The position numbers and the translations under genes are program-made. Shown in pieces: positions 34,611-43,711 of a stretch of DNA of 64,000 nt. The first letter of the stretch is position 1. Every line of letters begins with the position of its first letter. Source of the stretch: Flavobacterium sp. CFS9 (GTDB lineage Bacteria; Bacteroidota; Bacteroidia; Flavobacteriales; Flavobacteriaceae); contig NZ_AP031573.1 of the NCBI RefSeq assembly GCF_041154745.1, positions 62,001-126,000 on the forward strand, given 5' to 3'. Below the pieces are notes generated by a model. That model was given only the letters and a program-made list of their open reading frames with translations. It was not told the origin of the DNA and did no database searches.

Positions 34611-36296
34611 ATGAAAAAAATAACTTTCTTATTTACGCTAATCTATATTAGCTGTACTGCACAGCAAAACCCAATAATACCAACCGGGCTTGTAGTTTCA
34701 AAAGCGATGGTGGTTTCAGCACGTGCAGAAGCTTCTAAAGTGGGGGCCGATATCATGAAAAAAGGCGGTAATGCTTTTGATGCGATGGTAGGTACCGAAC
34801 TGGCTCTGGCTGTTGCTTTTCCGTACGCCGGAAATCTGGGCGGGGGCGGTTTTATGGTTTACCGAAAAGCCAATGGCGAAGTTGGATCATTGGATTATCG
34901 TGAAAAGGCGCCACTTGCCGCAACAAAAGACATGTTCCTTGATAAAGACGGAAATGTCATTAAAGGAAAAAGTACCGAAACGGCTTTGGCTATTGGTGTT
35001 CCGGGAACTGTTGCCGGAGTTTTTGCAGTTCATAAGAAACTAGGTTCTCTCCCAATGTCCGAAATTCTAAAACCTGTTATTGCCCTTGCCGAAAAAGGTG
35101 TGGTCGTGACCCTAAAACAGCAAAAGCAACTGGAAGCTTATCATGATGCCATTGTAAAAGTAAATGGTCCAAATACCCTTATGGCAGGAAAATTTAAAGA
35201 AAATGATACTATTAAATATCCAGCTCTGGCCAGTACTTTGAAACGTATTCAAAAGAACGGAAAAGATGAATTTTACAAAGGACAAACTGCTAAAACTTTA
35301 GTAAATTATATTCAGAAAAAAGGAGGAATCATAACGCTTAAAGATTTAGAAAAATACGAAGCCAAATGGAGAAAACCATTACAGTTTGATTATAAAGAAC
35401 TCAAAATAACATCGATGGCGCCACCAAGCAGCGGTGGAATTTGTCTGGCTCAAATTATGAAAATGATCAGTCCTTTTTATTTATCTAAAATGGGACACAA
35501 TACTCCGGAATCCATTCAGGTAATCGTTGAAGCGGAGCGAAGAGCGTATGCCGACAGAAGTCAGTTTTTAGGAGATCCTGATTTTGTAAAAATTCCGATG
35601 AATGCTTTATTATCTGATACGTATTTAAAAGACAGAATGTCGAATTTCAATGCCGAAAAAGCGAGTTTGTCTTCTGAAATCAAAGAAGGAAAAGTAACCT
35701 ACAATGAAAGTACCGAAACCACTCATTATTCGATCGTGGATGCGCAAGGAAATGGTGTTGCTGCTACTACAACTATAAATGATGCATTTGGATCTAAATA
35801 TTATTGTGATGAACTGGGCTTCTTTTTAAATAATGAAATGGACGATTTTAGTGCAAAACCGGGATCTCCTAATATGTTTGGTTTAGTAGGAAATGAAGCG
35901 AACAGTATTGCTCCGCAAAAAAGAATGCTAAGTTCGATGACTCCGACTATTGTCGAAAAAAACGGTAAATTGTTTATGGTGGTAGGTACTCCGGGCGGAT
36001 CGACTATTATCACTTCGGTATTACAGGCAATTTTAAATGTGTATGAGTATAATTTAAGCATGCAGGAAGCAGTCAATGCTCCACGTTTTCACCATCAGTG
36101 GCTTCCGGATCTTATTACATTTGAGCCTGGTGCCTTTAGCAATGTTACAATTGACAAGTTAAAAGCCAAAGGGTATCTGATCAATGAAAAAAACGCTCCT
36201 GTAATTGGTAAACTGGATTGTATATTGGTTCTTCCAAACAACTCTCTTGAAGGCGGAGCTGATTTTCGTGGAGACGATACTGCGGTAGGTTTTTAA
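34611..36296 (+). CDS. ggt: Gamma-glutamyltransferase
   Basis: This 561-aa proenzyme has an export signal (first ~17 residues; Cys15 may be lipidated). The large-subunit part holds GGNAFDAMVGTELALAVAFP and GNLGGGGFMVYR. Autoprocessing and catalysis use the Thr in ETTHYSIVDAQGNGVA (about residue 375). The small subunit has the substrate loop MLSSMTPTIV and GTPGGSTIITSV. GGT cleaves gamma-glutamyl bonds, mainly of glutathione, in the periplasm. It is probably co-transcribed with the AcpH-like gene. Confidence 0.92.
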   Translation: MKKITFLFTLIYISCTAQQNPIIPTGLVVSKAMVVSARAEASKVGADIMKKGGNAFDAMVGTELALAVAFPYAGNLGGGGFMVYRKANGEVGSLDYREKAPLAATKDMFLDKDGNVIKGKSTETALAIGVPGTVAGVFAVHKKLGSLPMSEILKPVIALAEKGVVVTLKQQKQLEAYHDAIVKVNGPNTLMAGKFKENDTIKYPALASTLKRIQKNGKDEFYKGQTAKTLVNYIQKKGGIITLKDLEKYEAKWRKPLQFDYKELKITSMAPPSSGGICLAQIMKMISPFYLSKMGHNTPESIQVIVEAERRAYADRSQFLGDPDFVKIPMNALLSDTYLKDRMSNFNAEKASLSSEIKEGKVTYNESTETTHYSIVDAQGNGVAATTTINDAFGSKYYCDELGFFLNNEMDDFSAKPGSPNMFGLVGNEANSIAPQKRMLSSMTPTIVEKNGKLFMVVGTPGGSTIITSVLQAILNVYEYNLSMQEAVNAPRFHHQWLPDLITFEPGAFSNVTIDKLKAKGYLINEKNAPVIGKLDCILVLPNNSLEGGADFRGDDTAVGF

Positions 36297-36327
36297 TTTA
36301 TTTCTATTAATTTATAACATTATAAAC

Positions 36328-36335
36328 TAAATTTG
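36328..36335 (+). promoter_or_regulatory. -7 promoter box of the chloride channel gene
   Basis: TAAATTTG matches TAnnTTTG, 26 bp before the ATG at 36362. Confidence 0.4.
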
Positions 36336-36361
36336 TATTTCCCTAACCATTTACAAACGGC

Positions 36362-38146
36362 ATGCTAAAAAAATATTTTAGAAAACTAGAAAACATTATC
36401 GCTTTAGGACAATCATTAATGACTCCAAAGCAATTTATTTTCCTGTCAAGCGTTTTAATTGGTATTTCCTGCTCCTTGGCTGTAATTGTTTTAAAAACTT
36501 TTGCCCATAGTGTTTTTTCTTTTGCCACTTATATCAACGGAATTTTAAAACTAAGTTTCATTAATAGTATCCTGCCAATTATTGGTATTGTACTTACTGT
36601 CTTTGTGATCAAAAGAGTTTTGAACGGAAGCATCGAAAAAGGAACTTCACAAATACTCTATGCCGTTGCCAAAAAAGCAAGTATTATTCCCAGAAAACAA
36701 ATGTACGCGCAAATCGTTACCAGCTCGTTAACGGTTGGTCTTGGAGGTTCTGCAGGTTTAGAAAGCCCTATTGTGATTACAGGAGCTGCTTTTGGATCGA
36801 ATTTCGCCCAAAATTACAGACTCCCTTATAAGGATAGAACTTTATTGATTGGATGTGGTGTTGCCGCCGGAATTGCCGCGGCTTTTAACGCTCCTATTGC
36901 CGGAGTTCTCTTTGCCATCGAAGTTTTACTGGTAGACGTAAGCATTTCTGCCTTTACTCCTATCATGATTTCGGCTGCAACAGGCGCTTTAGTTTCAGCT
37001 ATCGTCTTAGATGAAACTATTTTATTGTCTTTCAAAAAGCAGGAAGCTTTTAATTATCATAATATTCCGTTCTACGTTCTTTTAGGAATACTAACCGGTT
37101 TCATGGCGGTTTATTATGCTCGTAATTTTCAAAGAATTGAGCATTATTTTGCCAGTTTAAAAATTGGAGCTTATAAAAAAGCCTTAATAGGTTCTTCATT
37201 ATTGGCCTTACTTATTTTTATTTTTCCAACATTATTTGGTGAAGGTTACGAGAGTATCAAAACACTTTCTGAAACTGATCCGGGGAAAATATTAAACAAT
37301 ACCTTATTTGAAGATTTCAGAAACAATCAATGGGTTTTACTGTTGTTTGTAGGATGTACCATGATGGTTAAAGTTTTTGCTTCGGCACTTACCCTTGGAA
37401 GCGGCGGAAATGGTGGTAACTTTGCTCCCTCCCTATTTCTGGGGTCCTATTTGGGGTACTTTTTCTCAAAGTCCATTAGTCTTATTGGTCTGTCAAAACT
37501 TCCAATCAGTAATTTTACAATGGTTGGAATGGCCGGAATCTTAAGCGGATTATTCCATGCTCCCCTAACTGCCATTTTCTTAATTGCCGAAATTACGGGT
37601 GGTTACAGTTTAATGATTCCACTAATGATTGTATCTTCAATCAGTTTTGCCATTTCCAAACGTTTTGAAAAATACTCCTTAGACGTTAAGGGCTTAGCTA
37701 AAAAAGGACACGCTTTTACAAGTAATAAAGATTCCAATATATTATCGACTTTAGACATCGATACGATCATCCAATGTGATTATTTAACAGTGCATCCGGA
37801 TGAAAATTTAAGTAAACTGGTCGATCTTATCTCGCATTCCAACCAGGTCGTCTTTGCTGTTGTAAACAATGAAAAAGAACTTGTTGGTATCGTTCATTTT
37901 AATGATATCCGTGAAATTATCTTTAATGCTTATCGCGTCAAATACACTTCCATTAAAGATGTGATGAAAACACCGGCAGTCACTATTTCTTCTTCTGACA
38001 GCATGGAAATTGTGATGAGCAAATTCGAACAATCCAAAACAGCCTTTCTTCCCGTTATCCGAAATGAAAAATACTACGGCTTCATTTCCAAATCAATAGC
38101 ATTGGAAGCCTATAGAACCAAATTGCGTTCCATGACAATAGAGTAA
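36362..38146 (+). CDS. ClC-family chloride channel/antiporter with C-terminal CBS pair
   Basis: This 594-aa membrane protein has the ClC core (about residues 15-440). GSAGLESPIV is the GxxGxEGP-like selectivity segment with the gating Glu kept but GP changed to SP. GNGGNFAPSLFLG is the GxFxP motif, and the last core motif lies around GLFHAPLTAIF. Two CBS domains follow (about 460-585; SDSMEIVMSKFEQSKTAFLP), which often bind nucleotides and gate the channel. Whether it is a channel or a Cl-/H+ exchanger cannot be told from sequence. It has its own promoter and is separated from fic by 62 bp carrying an inverted repeat. Confidence 0.92.
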   Translation: MLKKYFRKLENIIALGQSLMTPKQFIFLSSVLIGISCSLAVIVLKTFAHSVFSFATYINGILKLSFINSILPIIGIVLTVFVIKRVLNGSIEKGTSQILYAVAKKASIIPRKQMYAQIVTSSLTVGLGGSAGLESPIVITGAAFGSNFAQNYRLPYKDRTLLIGCGVAAGIAAAFNAPIAGVLFAIEVLLVDVSISAFTPIMISAATGALVSAIVLDETILLSFKKQEAFNYHNIPFYVLLGILTGFMAVYYARNFQRIEHYFASLKIGAYKKALIGSSLLALLIFIFPTLFGEGYESIKTLSETDPGKILNNTLFEDFRNNQWVLLLFVGCTMMVKVFASALTLGSGGNGGNFAPSLFLGSYLGYFFSKSISLIGLSKLPISNFTMVGMAGILSGLFHAPLTAIFLIAEITGGYSLMIPLMIVSSISFAISKRFEKYSLDVKGLAKKGHAFTSNKDSNILSTLDIDTIIQCDYLTVHPDENLSKLVDLISHSNQVVFAVVNNEKELVGIVHFNDIREIIFNAYRVKYTSIKDVMKTPAVTISSSDSMEIVMSKFEQSKTAFLPVIRNEKYYGFISKSIALEAYRTKLRSMTIE

Positions 38147-38150
38147 GCTT

Positions 38151-38201
38151 AATATCGGATAGATGAAAATTTGGAATATCCGATATTAAAAAGTATTTTT
38201 G
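38151..38201 (+). promoter_or_regulatory. fic promoter with overlapping palindrome
   Basis: A -33-like TTTGG (38170-38174) and a -7 box TATTTTTG (38194-38201) are 20 bp apart, the best full promoter I found. The ATG is at 38209, so the transcript would be leaderless or nearly so. An inverted repeat with perfect 11-bp arms AATATCGGATA (38151-38161) and TATCCGATATT (38177-38187) encloses the -33 element. It could be an operator for the Fic protein's own winged-helix domain, or a terminator hairpin for the ClC gene without a good T run. Confidence 0.5.
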
Positions 38202-38208
38202 TGGGGTA

Positions 38209-39162
38209 ATGTGGGATATTGATTTAACATATAGAACAGAGTTTCAATCAACATTTGACCGATTGTACCAAAAAAGGCATGATTTGCAAAACAGCAGACC
38301 ATTGCCCAATATCGCCTTGCACAAAATTCAGGAGAGCTTGTCCCTAGAATGGACATACAATTCGAACAGCATCGAAGGCAACACCATGAGTTTACGTGAA
38401 ACGCAAATGGTCATTCAGGAAGGTATTACCATCAAAGGAAAATCATTACGTGAGCATTTTGAAACCCATAACCACGATAAGGCTATTGATTATCTGTATA
38501 CTTTAGTAGATGACACTTACAAACTCCGAAGCATCGATATTTTGTCGATCCACGGATTGGTTTTACGTTCTATTGAAGATGATTTTGCCGGTCGTTTGCG
38601 TAACGGAGGTGTCCGCATTTCGGGAGCCAATTTTATGCCGCCCAATGCCAACAAGGTTTCAGATTATCTTGATGAACTAATCGATTTTATCAATACAAAT
38701 CCATTAGAGCTCAACGATATTGAACTGGCTACGATTTATCATCATAAACTGGTTTGGATACATCCCTTTTTTGACGGAAATGGACGTACAGTGCGCTTAA
38801 GTATGAATTTATTGCTAATGCGTTGTGGTTTTCCTCCGGCAATTATCCTTAAAAATGATCGGAAGAAATATTACGAAGCCCTTAATCAGGCCAACAATGG
38901 TAACTATCAGAAGTTAACCCTTTTGATGTGTCAGGCTTTAGAGCGAACTTTAAACATCTATCTAAATGCAATGCCAGGCAGCGATTACGATTACCAAAAA
39001 ATATCCGATATCGTAAGCGAGCCTGAAACTCCATACGGCCAGGAATATGTAAGTCTACTTGCCAGAACAGGTAAAATAGATGCTTATAAAGAAGGCCGAA
39101 ACTGGTACACCACCAAAGAAGCCATTGAAGAATACATGCTCACACGCAAAAGAAAACGCTAA
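38209..39162 (+). CDS. Fic-domain AMP-transferase with N-terminal inhibitory motif and C-terminal winged helix
   Basis: This 317-aa protein has the catalytic Fic motif HPFFDGNGR (185-193), complete for adenylyl transfer. The self-inhibitory motif (S/T)xxxE(G/N) is at residues 52-57 (SNSIEG), making it a class II Fic protein in which Glu56 blocks ATP until released. The C-terminal ~60 residues (VSEPETPYGQEYVSLLAR, then WYTTKEAIEEYMLTRKRKR) look like a small DNA-binding winged helix. Class II proteins of this layout are common in Bacteroidota. Targets are unknown, and no antitoxin-like gene is adjacent. Confidence 0.9.
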   Translation: MWDIDLTYRTEFQSTFDRLYQKRHDLQNSRPLPNIALHKIQESLSLEWTYNSNSIEGNTMSLRETQMVIQEGITIKGKSLREHFETHNHDKAIDYLYTLVDDTYKLRSIDILSIHGLVLRSIEDDFAGRLRNGGVRISGANFMPPNANKVSDYLDELIDFINTNPLELNDIELATIYHHKLVWIHPFFDGNGRTVRLSMNLLLMRCGFPPAIILKNDRKKYYEALNQANNGNYQKLTLLMCQALERTLNIYLNAMPGSDYDYQKISDIVSEPETPYGQEYVSLLARTGKIDAYKEGRNWYTTKEAIEEYMLTRKRKR

Positions 39163-39180
39163 TTTTGATTAGCGTTTTTT
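39153..39180 (+). terminator. Terminator overlapping the fic stop codon
   Basis: Arms AAAACGCTAAT (39153-39163) and ATTAGCGTTTT (39168-39178) with a TTTG loop and a T run. The stop TAA (39160-39162) is inside the stem. Confidence 0.85.
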
Positions 39181-39238
39181 GTTACTATTTGTAACATAAA
39201 CTTTTGCAATCCAGTATAAAAAGAACAAATCAAAATGG

Positions 39239-39246
39239 TAACTTTG
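39239..39246 (+). promoter_or_regulatory. -7 promoter box of uvrA
   Basis: TAACTTTG matches TAnnTTTG and lies 16 bp before the ATG at 39263. I see no clear -33 element. Confidence 0.45.
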
Positions 39247-39262
39247 CGTTTTGCTCAAATTT

Positions 39263-42094
39263 ATGTTAGAAAAAGACAATACTATTGAAGTTCTTGGTGC
39301 AAGAGTTCATAATCTAAAAAATATAGACATTTCAATTCCGCGTGAAAAACTGGTAGTTATTACCGGACTATCAGGCTCGGGAAAATCATCTTTGGCATTT
39401 GATACTATCTATGCCGAAGGACAGCGTCGTTATGTAGAAACTTTTTCGGCTTATGCCAGACAGTTCCTGGGAGGCCTGGAGCGTCCCGATGTAGATAAAA
39501 TCGACGGACTTTCACCCGTAATTGCAATTGAACAAAAAACAACCAGTAAAAGTCCGCGTTCAACTGTTGGAACTATTACCGAAATCTACGATTTTCTGAG
39601 GCTTCTTTATGCCAGAGGTGCTGATGCGTACAGCTACAATACGGGAGAAAAAATGGTTTCTTATTCTGATGAGCAAATCAAAGATTTGATTATTCAGGAT
39701 TTTAGTGGAAAACGCATCAATATCCTAGCTCCGGTTATTAAAGCCAGAAAAGGTCATTATGCCGAATTATTCCAGCAAATTACCAAACAAGGTTTTCTAA
39801 AAGTACGTGTAAATGGTGAAGTTCAGGACTTAGTTTCCGGAATGAAACTAGACCGTTACAAAACGCACGACATTGAAATTGTAGTCGACAGAATGCTGAT
39901 CGAAAACACCGAAGACAACCAAAAACGTCTGTCTCAAAGCATCAATACAGCCATGCATCACGGCGAAAATGTTTTGATGATTTTGGATCAGGACACCAAT
40001 GAGGTACGTTATTTCAGTAGAAATCTGATGTGTCCTACGACTGGTATATCCTATCAAAATCCGGAACCTAACTTATTCTCATTTAACTCCCCAAAGGGAG
40101 CTTGTCCGCATTGTAATGGTTTAGGAACGGTACATGAAATCAATGTCAAAAAAATTATTCCAAATCCGAAATTATCTATTAAAGCCGGAGGTTTTGCTCC
40201 GCTTGGAGAATACAAATCTTCGTGGATATTTAAACAATTAGAAGTAATTGGTGAAAAATACGGCTTTAAAATAACGGATCCTATTGAGAAAATTTCAGAA
40301 GAAGCCATGAATACAATTCTACATGGCGGAAAAGAGAAATTCACTGTAAACTCTAAAGACCTTGGCGTAACCCGCGATTATAAAATAGATTTTGAGGGAA
40401 TTTCCCATTTCATCAAAAATCAATACGACGAAAGTGCCTCCACCACGATCAAACGCTGGGCAAAAGATTTCATGGACGAAGTTAATTGTCCGGTTTGTGA
40501 AGGCTCCCGTTTGAAGAAAGAAGCTCTGTTTTTCAAGATTAATGAAAAAAATATCACTGATTTGTGTGATATGGATATTTCTGATTTAACGACCTGGTTT
40601 CTGGATTTACACACTCATCTGACTGACAAACAACTTTTGATTGCTTCGGAGGTCGTTAAAGAAATCAAGGATCGTTTAAACTTCCTGACGAATGTTGGTT
40701 TGAATTATCTGGCTTTAAGCCGAAGTTCAAAATCCCTTTCGGGAGGTGAAGCGCAGCGTATTCGTCTGGCGACTCAAATTGGATCACAATTGGTTGGCGT
40801 TTTGTATATTCTGGATGAACCTAGTATTGGTTTACATCAGAGAGACAATGAAAAATTGATTCAATCATTAGAACAGTTACGTGATATCGGAAACTCGGTT
40901 ATTGTGGTTGAACATGATAAAGACATGATCGAAACTGCCGATTATGTAATTGACATTGGCCCAAAAGCGGGTAAATATGGCGGTGAAATCATCAGTATTG
41001 GAACTCCGAAAGAAACACTAAAATCCAATACTATTACGGCTCAATATCTGAACGGTAAAATGAAACTCGATATTCCAAAGGAACGTCGCAAAGGAAACGG
41101 AAAATCGCTTAAACTAACCGGAGCAACAGGAAACAACTTAAAAAATGTTTCTATCGAATTGCCTTTAGGACAATTGATTTGTGTTACGGGAGTTTCAGGC
41201 AGTGGAAAATCGACTCTGATTAACGAGACACTCTATCCTATTTTAAACGCTTACTATTTTAATGGTGTTAAAAAGCCGCAACCGTATAAAAAAATTGAGG
41301 GATTAGAACATATCGACAAAGTAATTGATATCGACCAAAGTCCGATTGGAAGAACTCCACGTTCGAATCCGGCTACCTATACAGAAGTTTTCACAGAGAT
41401 CAGAAACCTGTTTACCATGACTTCCGAAAGTATGATTCGCGGTTATAAAGCAGGACGTTTTAGTTTTAATGTAAAAGGCGGACGTTGCGAAACCTGTGAA
41501 GGATCTGGTGTAAGAACCATCGAAATGAACTTCTTACCGGATGTTTACGTAGAATGCGAAACCTGCCAGGGCAAGCGTTTCAACAGAGAAACACTTGAAA
41601 TTCGATACAAAGGAAAATCAATTTCAGATGTTTTGAACATGACTGTTGATGAGGCAGTTCCGTTTTTCGAAAACATTCCTAAAATCTACAGGAAAGTAAA
41701 AACGATTCAGGATGTTGGATTAGGATATATTACGCTCGGACACCAAAGTACAACCCTGTCAGGTGGTGAAGCACAACGTATCAAACTGGCTGGAGAATTA
41801 TCAAAAAAAGACACCGGAAACACTTTTTATATCCTGGACGAACCTACTACGGGATTACATTTCGAAGACATACGTGTTTTGATGGATGTGATCAACAAAT
41901 TGGTTGATAAAGGAAACACCATTTTGGTAATCGAACACAATATGGACGTCATTAAACTAGCCGATTATATTATCGACATCGGCCCTGAAGGAGGAAAAGG
42001 CGGTGGACAGCTCGTTGCCAAAGGTACTCCGGAAGAAGTTGCCAAAAGCAAAAAAAGCTATACCGCAAAGTTCTTGAAAAAGGAATTAGAATAA
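39263..42094 (+). CDS. uvrA: Excinuclease ABC subunit A
   Basis: This 943-aa protein has all UvrA landmarks: first Walker [10 protein letters not shown], first zinc module CPHCNGLG with CPVCEGSR, first ABC signature LSGGEAQRI, second Walker [10 protein letters not shown], second zinc module CETCEGSG with CETCQGKRF, second signature LSGGEAQRI and Walker [12 protein letters not shown]. UvrA dimers find bulky DNA damage and load UvrB in nucleotide excision repair. I start at ATG 39263 rather than the in-frame TTG at 39251, because [20 protein letters not shown] is the usual beginning. A good promoter box and terminator make it a single-gene unit. Confidence 0.96.
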   Translation: MLEKDNTIEVLGARVHNLKNIDISIPREKLVVITGLSGSGKSSLAFDTIYAEGQRRYVETFSAYARQFLGGLERPDVDKIDGLSPVIAIEQKTTSKSPRSTVGTITEIYDFLRLLYARGADAYSYNTGEKMVSYSDEQIKDLIIQDFSGKRINILAPVIKARKGHYAELFQQITKQGFLKVRVNGEVQDLVSGMKLDRYKTHDIEIVVDRMLIENTEDNQKRLSQSINTAMHHGENVLMILDQDTNEVRYFSRNLMCPTTGISYQNPEPNLFSFNSPKGACPHCNGLGTVHEINVKKIIPNPKLSIKAGGFAPLGEYKSSWIFKQLEVIGEKYGFKITDPIEKISEEAMNTILHGGKEKFTVNSKDLGVTRDYKIDFEGISHFIKNQYDESASTTIKRWAKDFMDEVNCPVCEGSRLKKEALFFKINEKNITDLCDMDISDLTTWFLDLHTHLTDKQLLIASEVVKEIKDRLNFLTNVGLNYLALSRSSKSLSGGEAQRIRLATQIGSQLVGVLYILDEPSIGLHQRDNEKLIQSLEQLRDIGNSVIVVEHDKDMIETADYVIDIGPKAGKYGGEIISIGTPKETLKSNTITAQYLNGKMKLDIPKERRKGNGKSLKLTGATGNNLKNVSIELPLGQLICVTGVSGSGKSTLINETLYPILNAYYFNGVKKPQPYKKIEGLEHIDKVIDIDQSPIGRTPRSNPATYTEVFTEIRNLFTMTSESMIRGYKAGRFSFNVKGGRCETCEGSGVRTIEMNFLPDVYVECETCQGKRFNRETLEIRYKGKSISDVLNMTVDEAVPFFENIPKIYRKVKTIQDVGLGYITLGHQSTTLSGGEAQRIKLAGELSKKDTGNTFYILDEPTTGLHFEDIRVLMDVINKLVDKGNTILVIEHNMDVIKLADYIIDIGPEGGKGGGQLVAKGTPEEVAKSKKSYTAKFLKKELE

Positions 42095-42095
42095 C

Positions 42096-42134
42096 AAAAA
42101 CATTGTCAAGGTTGCAAGCTTTGACAATGTTTTT
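42096..42134 (+). terminator. uvrA terminator
   Basis: Perfect 14-bp arms AAAAACATTGTCAA (42096-42109) and TTGACAATGTTTTT (42121-42134), followed by TTTCTTTT. Confidence 0.88.
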
Positions 42135-42216
42135 TTCTTTTGTCAATTGATATAATTGCGGTAAACAATATTGACCAAACCTACGGTTCTATTCATTACT
42201 TCGTTTGATTTATATG

Positions 42217-42435
42217 ACGGATTAAAATCCGTTGTTACAAAATGGATCGAGCCAATGGCTCTTCTTGCGTGGGAAAAGAAATTCTGCACGAACGGCAAAT
42301 CTATAACAACAAATTATAATTCTTTGAGACAAAAAATCACAACAAAACAAGTTCCGAAGGAACGACATAGTTATAGCAACGGATTTTAATCCGTTGAAAT
42401 AAAGAATCCATCACATCAAAAAGTTCCAGCGGAAC
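42217..42435. repeat. REP-like island of five short palindromes in the uvrA-LOG intergenic region
   Basis: The 668-bp space between uvrA and the LOG gene holds no credible gene. It contains ACGGATT-AA-AATCCGT (42217-42232), GAGCC-AAT-GGCTC (42249-42261), GTTCC-GAA-GGAAC (42351-42363), CAACGGATT-TT-AATCCGTTG (42377-42396) and GTTCC-AGC-GGAAC (42423-42435). The ATCCGT and GTTCC units each occur twice, with AAGTTCCxxxGGAACGACA as the shared core. This resembles, from memory, recurrent intergenic repeats of Flavobacterium. No transposase is present. Confidence 0.65.
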
Positions 42436-42593
42436 GACACATATTGAGCGGTTCAATTAAATCTTTCAAGACAAGATAAAGAATCAACACAAAACTTCTT
42501 TAATTTACTGATAATGAACAACAACTAATTAAACCCTTTTATTTAGATGCTATATTTAAATTAATAAATTTCATTTTATGCATCAAATCACAA

Positions 42594-42621
42594 AAAAAGG
42601 CTTAATTTAGCTAGCCTTTTT
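42594..42621. terminator. Terminator-like hairpin with no obvious gene
   Basis: Arms AAAAAGGCT (42594-42602) and AGCCTTTTT (42613-42621) with a 10-nt loop and A/T runs on both sides. It lies 141 bp before the LOG gene and about 470 bp after the uvrA terminator, so it does not end a recognised gene. It may end a small RNA or be a second uvrA stop. Confidence 0.45.
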
Positions 42622-42762
42622 GTCAAAATCTCAAATTTTGGCACTACTTTTTCTGATCGAAAAACAACAATTCGACCAAAAATCAGCAAACGGGCACCAC
42701 TCTTTTATCCATGCTAAAAAGAGGCCAATTTTAAAAAAAATATAAATTATAAAATACCTAAA

Positions 42763-43491
42763 ATGAGATTAGAAGATTTTGATAATGATGAGGATAAAGT
42801 AATTCAGGACCGTTTAAAACAAAAAACGTGGAATGAAATCAGAACGAATGACAGCTGGGCGATTTTTAAAATCATGGCTGAATTTGTAAACGGTTACGAA
42901 AGCATGGGACGTATTGGTCCATGTGTATCGATTTTCGGTTCGGCAAGAACAAAACCAGAAGACAAATACTATTTATTAGCTGAGAAAATTGCTTATAAAA
43001 TCAGTAAAGCGGGTTACGGCGTAATCACAGGAGGTGGACCAGGAATCATGGAGGCTGGAAACAAAGGAGCTCACTTAGGAGGCGGAACTTCGGTTGGATT
43101 AAACATCGAATTGCCTTTTGAGCAACATTTCAATCCTTATATTGACCACGATAAAAACCTGAATTTCGATTATTTCTTTGTGAGAAAAGTAATGTTCGTT
43201 AAATATTCGCAAGGTTTTGTGGTAATGCCGGGAGGTTTCGGAACTCTTGACGAAATGTTTGAAGCGATCACTTTGATTCAAACTAAAAAAATTGGAAAAT
43301 TCCCTATTATATTAGTTGGAGTTGAATTCTGGTCAGGATTGATCGAATGGGTTAAAACAGTACTGGTAGAAAAAATGCACACGGTTAGCCCTGAAGATTT
43401 GAACTTATTTAAAATAGTAGACACTGAAGACGAAGTAGTTGATGTATTGGATAAATTCTACAAAAAATACGATTTAAGTCCAAATTTCTAA
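42763..43491 (+). CDS. LOG-family protein (TIGR00730, cytokinin riboside monophosphate phosphoribohydrolase-like)
   Basis: This 242-aa protein has the Rossmann-type LOG signature: VITGGGPGIMEAGNKGA (about residues 87-103) and VMPGGFGTLDEMFEA (about 153-167), the PGGxGTxxE motif with catalytic Arg/Glu nearby. LOG enzymes cleave nucleoside monophosphates to base and ribose-5-phosphate. Older annotations call them lysine decarboxylases, which the motif does not support. The ~45-residue N-terminal extension is as seen in the longer bacterial subgroup. It is a single-gene unit with its own terminator. Confidence 0.88.
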   Translation: MRLEDFDNDEDKVIQDRLKQKTWNEIRTNDSWAIFKIMAEFVNGYESMGRIGPCVSIFGSARTKPEDKYYLLAEKIAYKISKAGYGVITGGGPGIMEAGNKGAHLGGGTSVGLNIELPFEQHFNPYIDHDKNLNFDYFFVRKVMFVKYSQGFVVMPGGFGTLDEMFEAITLIQTKKIGKFPIILVGVEFWSGLIEWVKTVLVEKMHTVSPEDLNLFKIVDTEDEVVDVLDKFYKKYDLSPNF

Positions 43492-43608
43492 TACACATAT
43501 TAGTCTTTTTAAGCGAATACGAAAATTTAAATTTCGCACTTAGCCGCTAAAAACTGAGACAAATATAGTACTGTGTATGATTCAGTTAAATAAAATACTA
43601 CAAAAATT

Positions 43609-43637
43609 AAAAGCTGTTTTTTAAACAGCTTTTTTTA
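43609..43637 (+). terminator. Terminator downstream of the LOG gene
   Basis: Arms AAAAGCTGTTT (43609-43619) and AAACAGCTTTT (43623-43633) followed by T run, about 115 bp after the LOG stop codon. Confidence 0.75.
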
Positions 43638-43711
43638 TGCTATTTTTACAAAAAACCGGAACTATTATTTTCTCAAGAGTTTATTTATAATTTTAATCAT
43701 TTACCCTATCC

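Noticed and set aside
38209..39162. Fic gene considered as half of a toxin-antitoxin pair
   Set aside because: The inhibitory motif is within the protein (class II) and no small antitoxin ORF is adjacent.
42171..42389. A 72-codon ORF in the uvrA-LOG intergenic region
   Set aside because: It runs through the REP-like palindromes, has no start signal or recognisable fold, and its sequence is repeat-derived.
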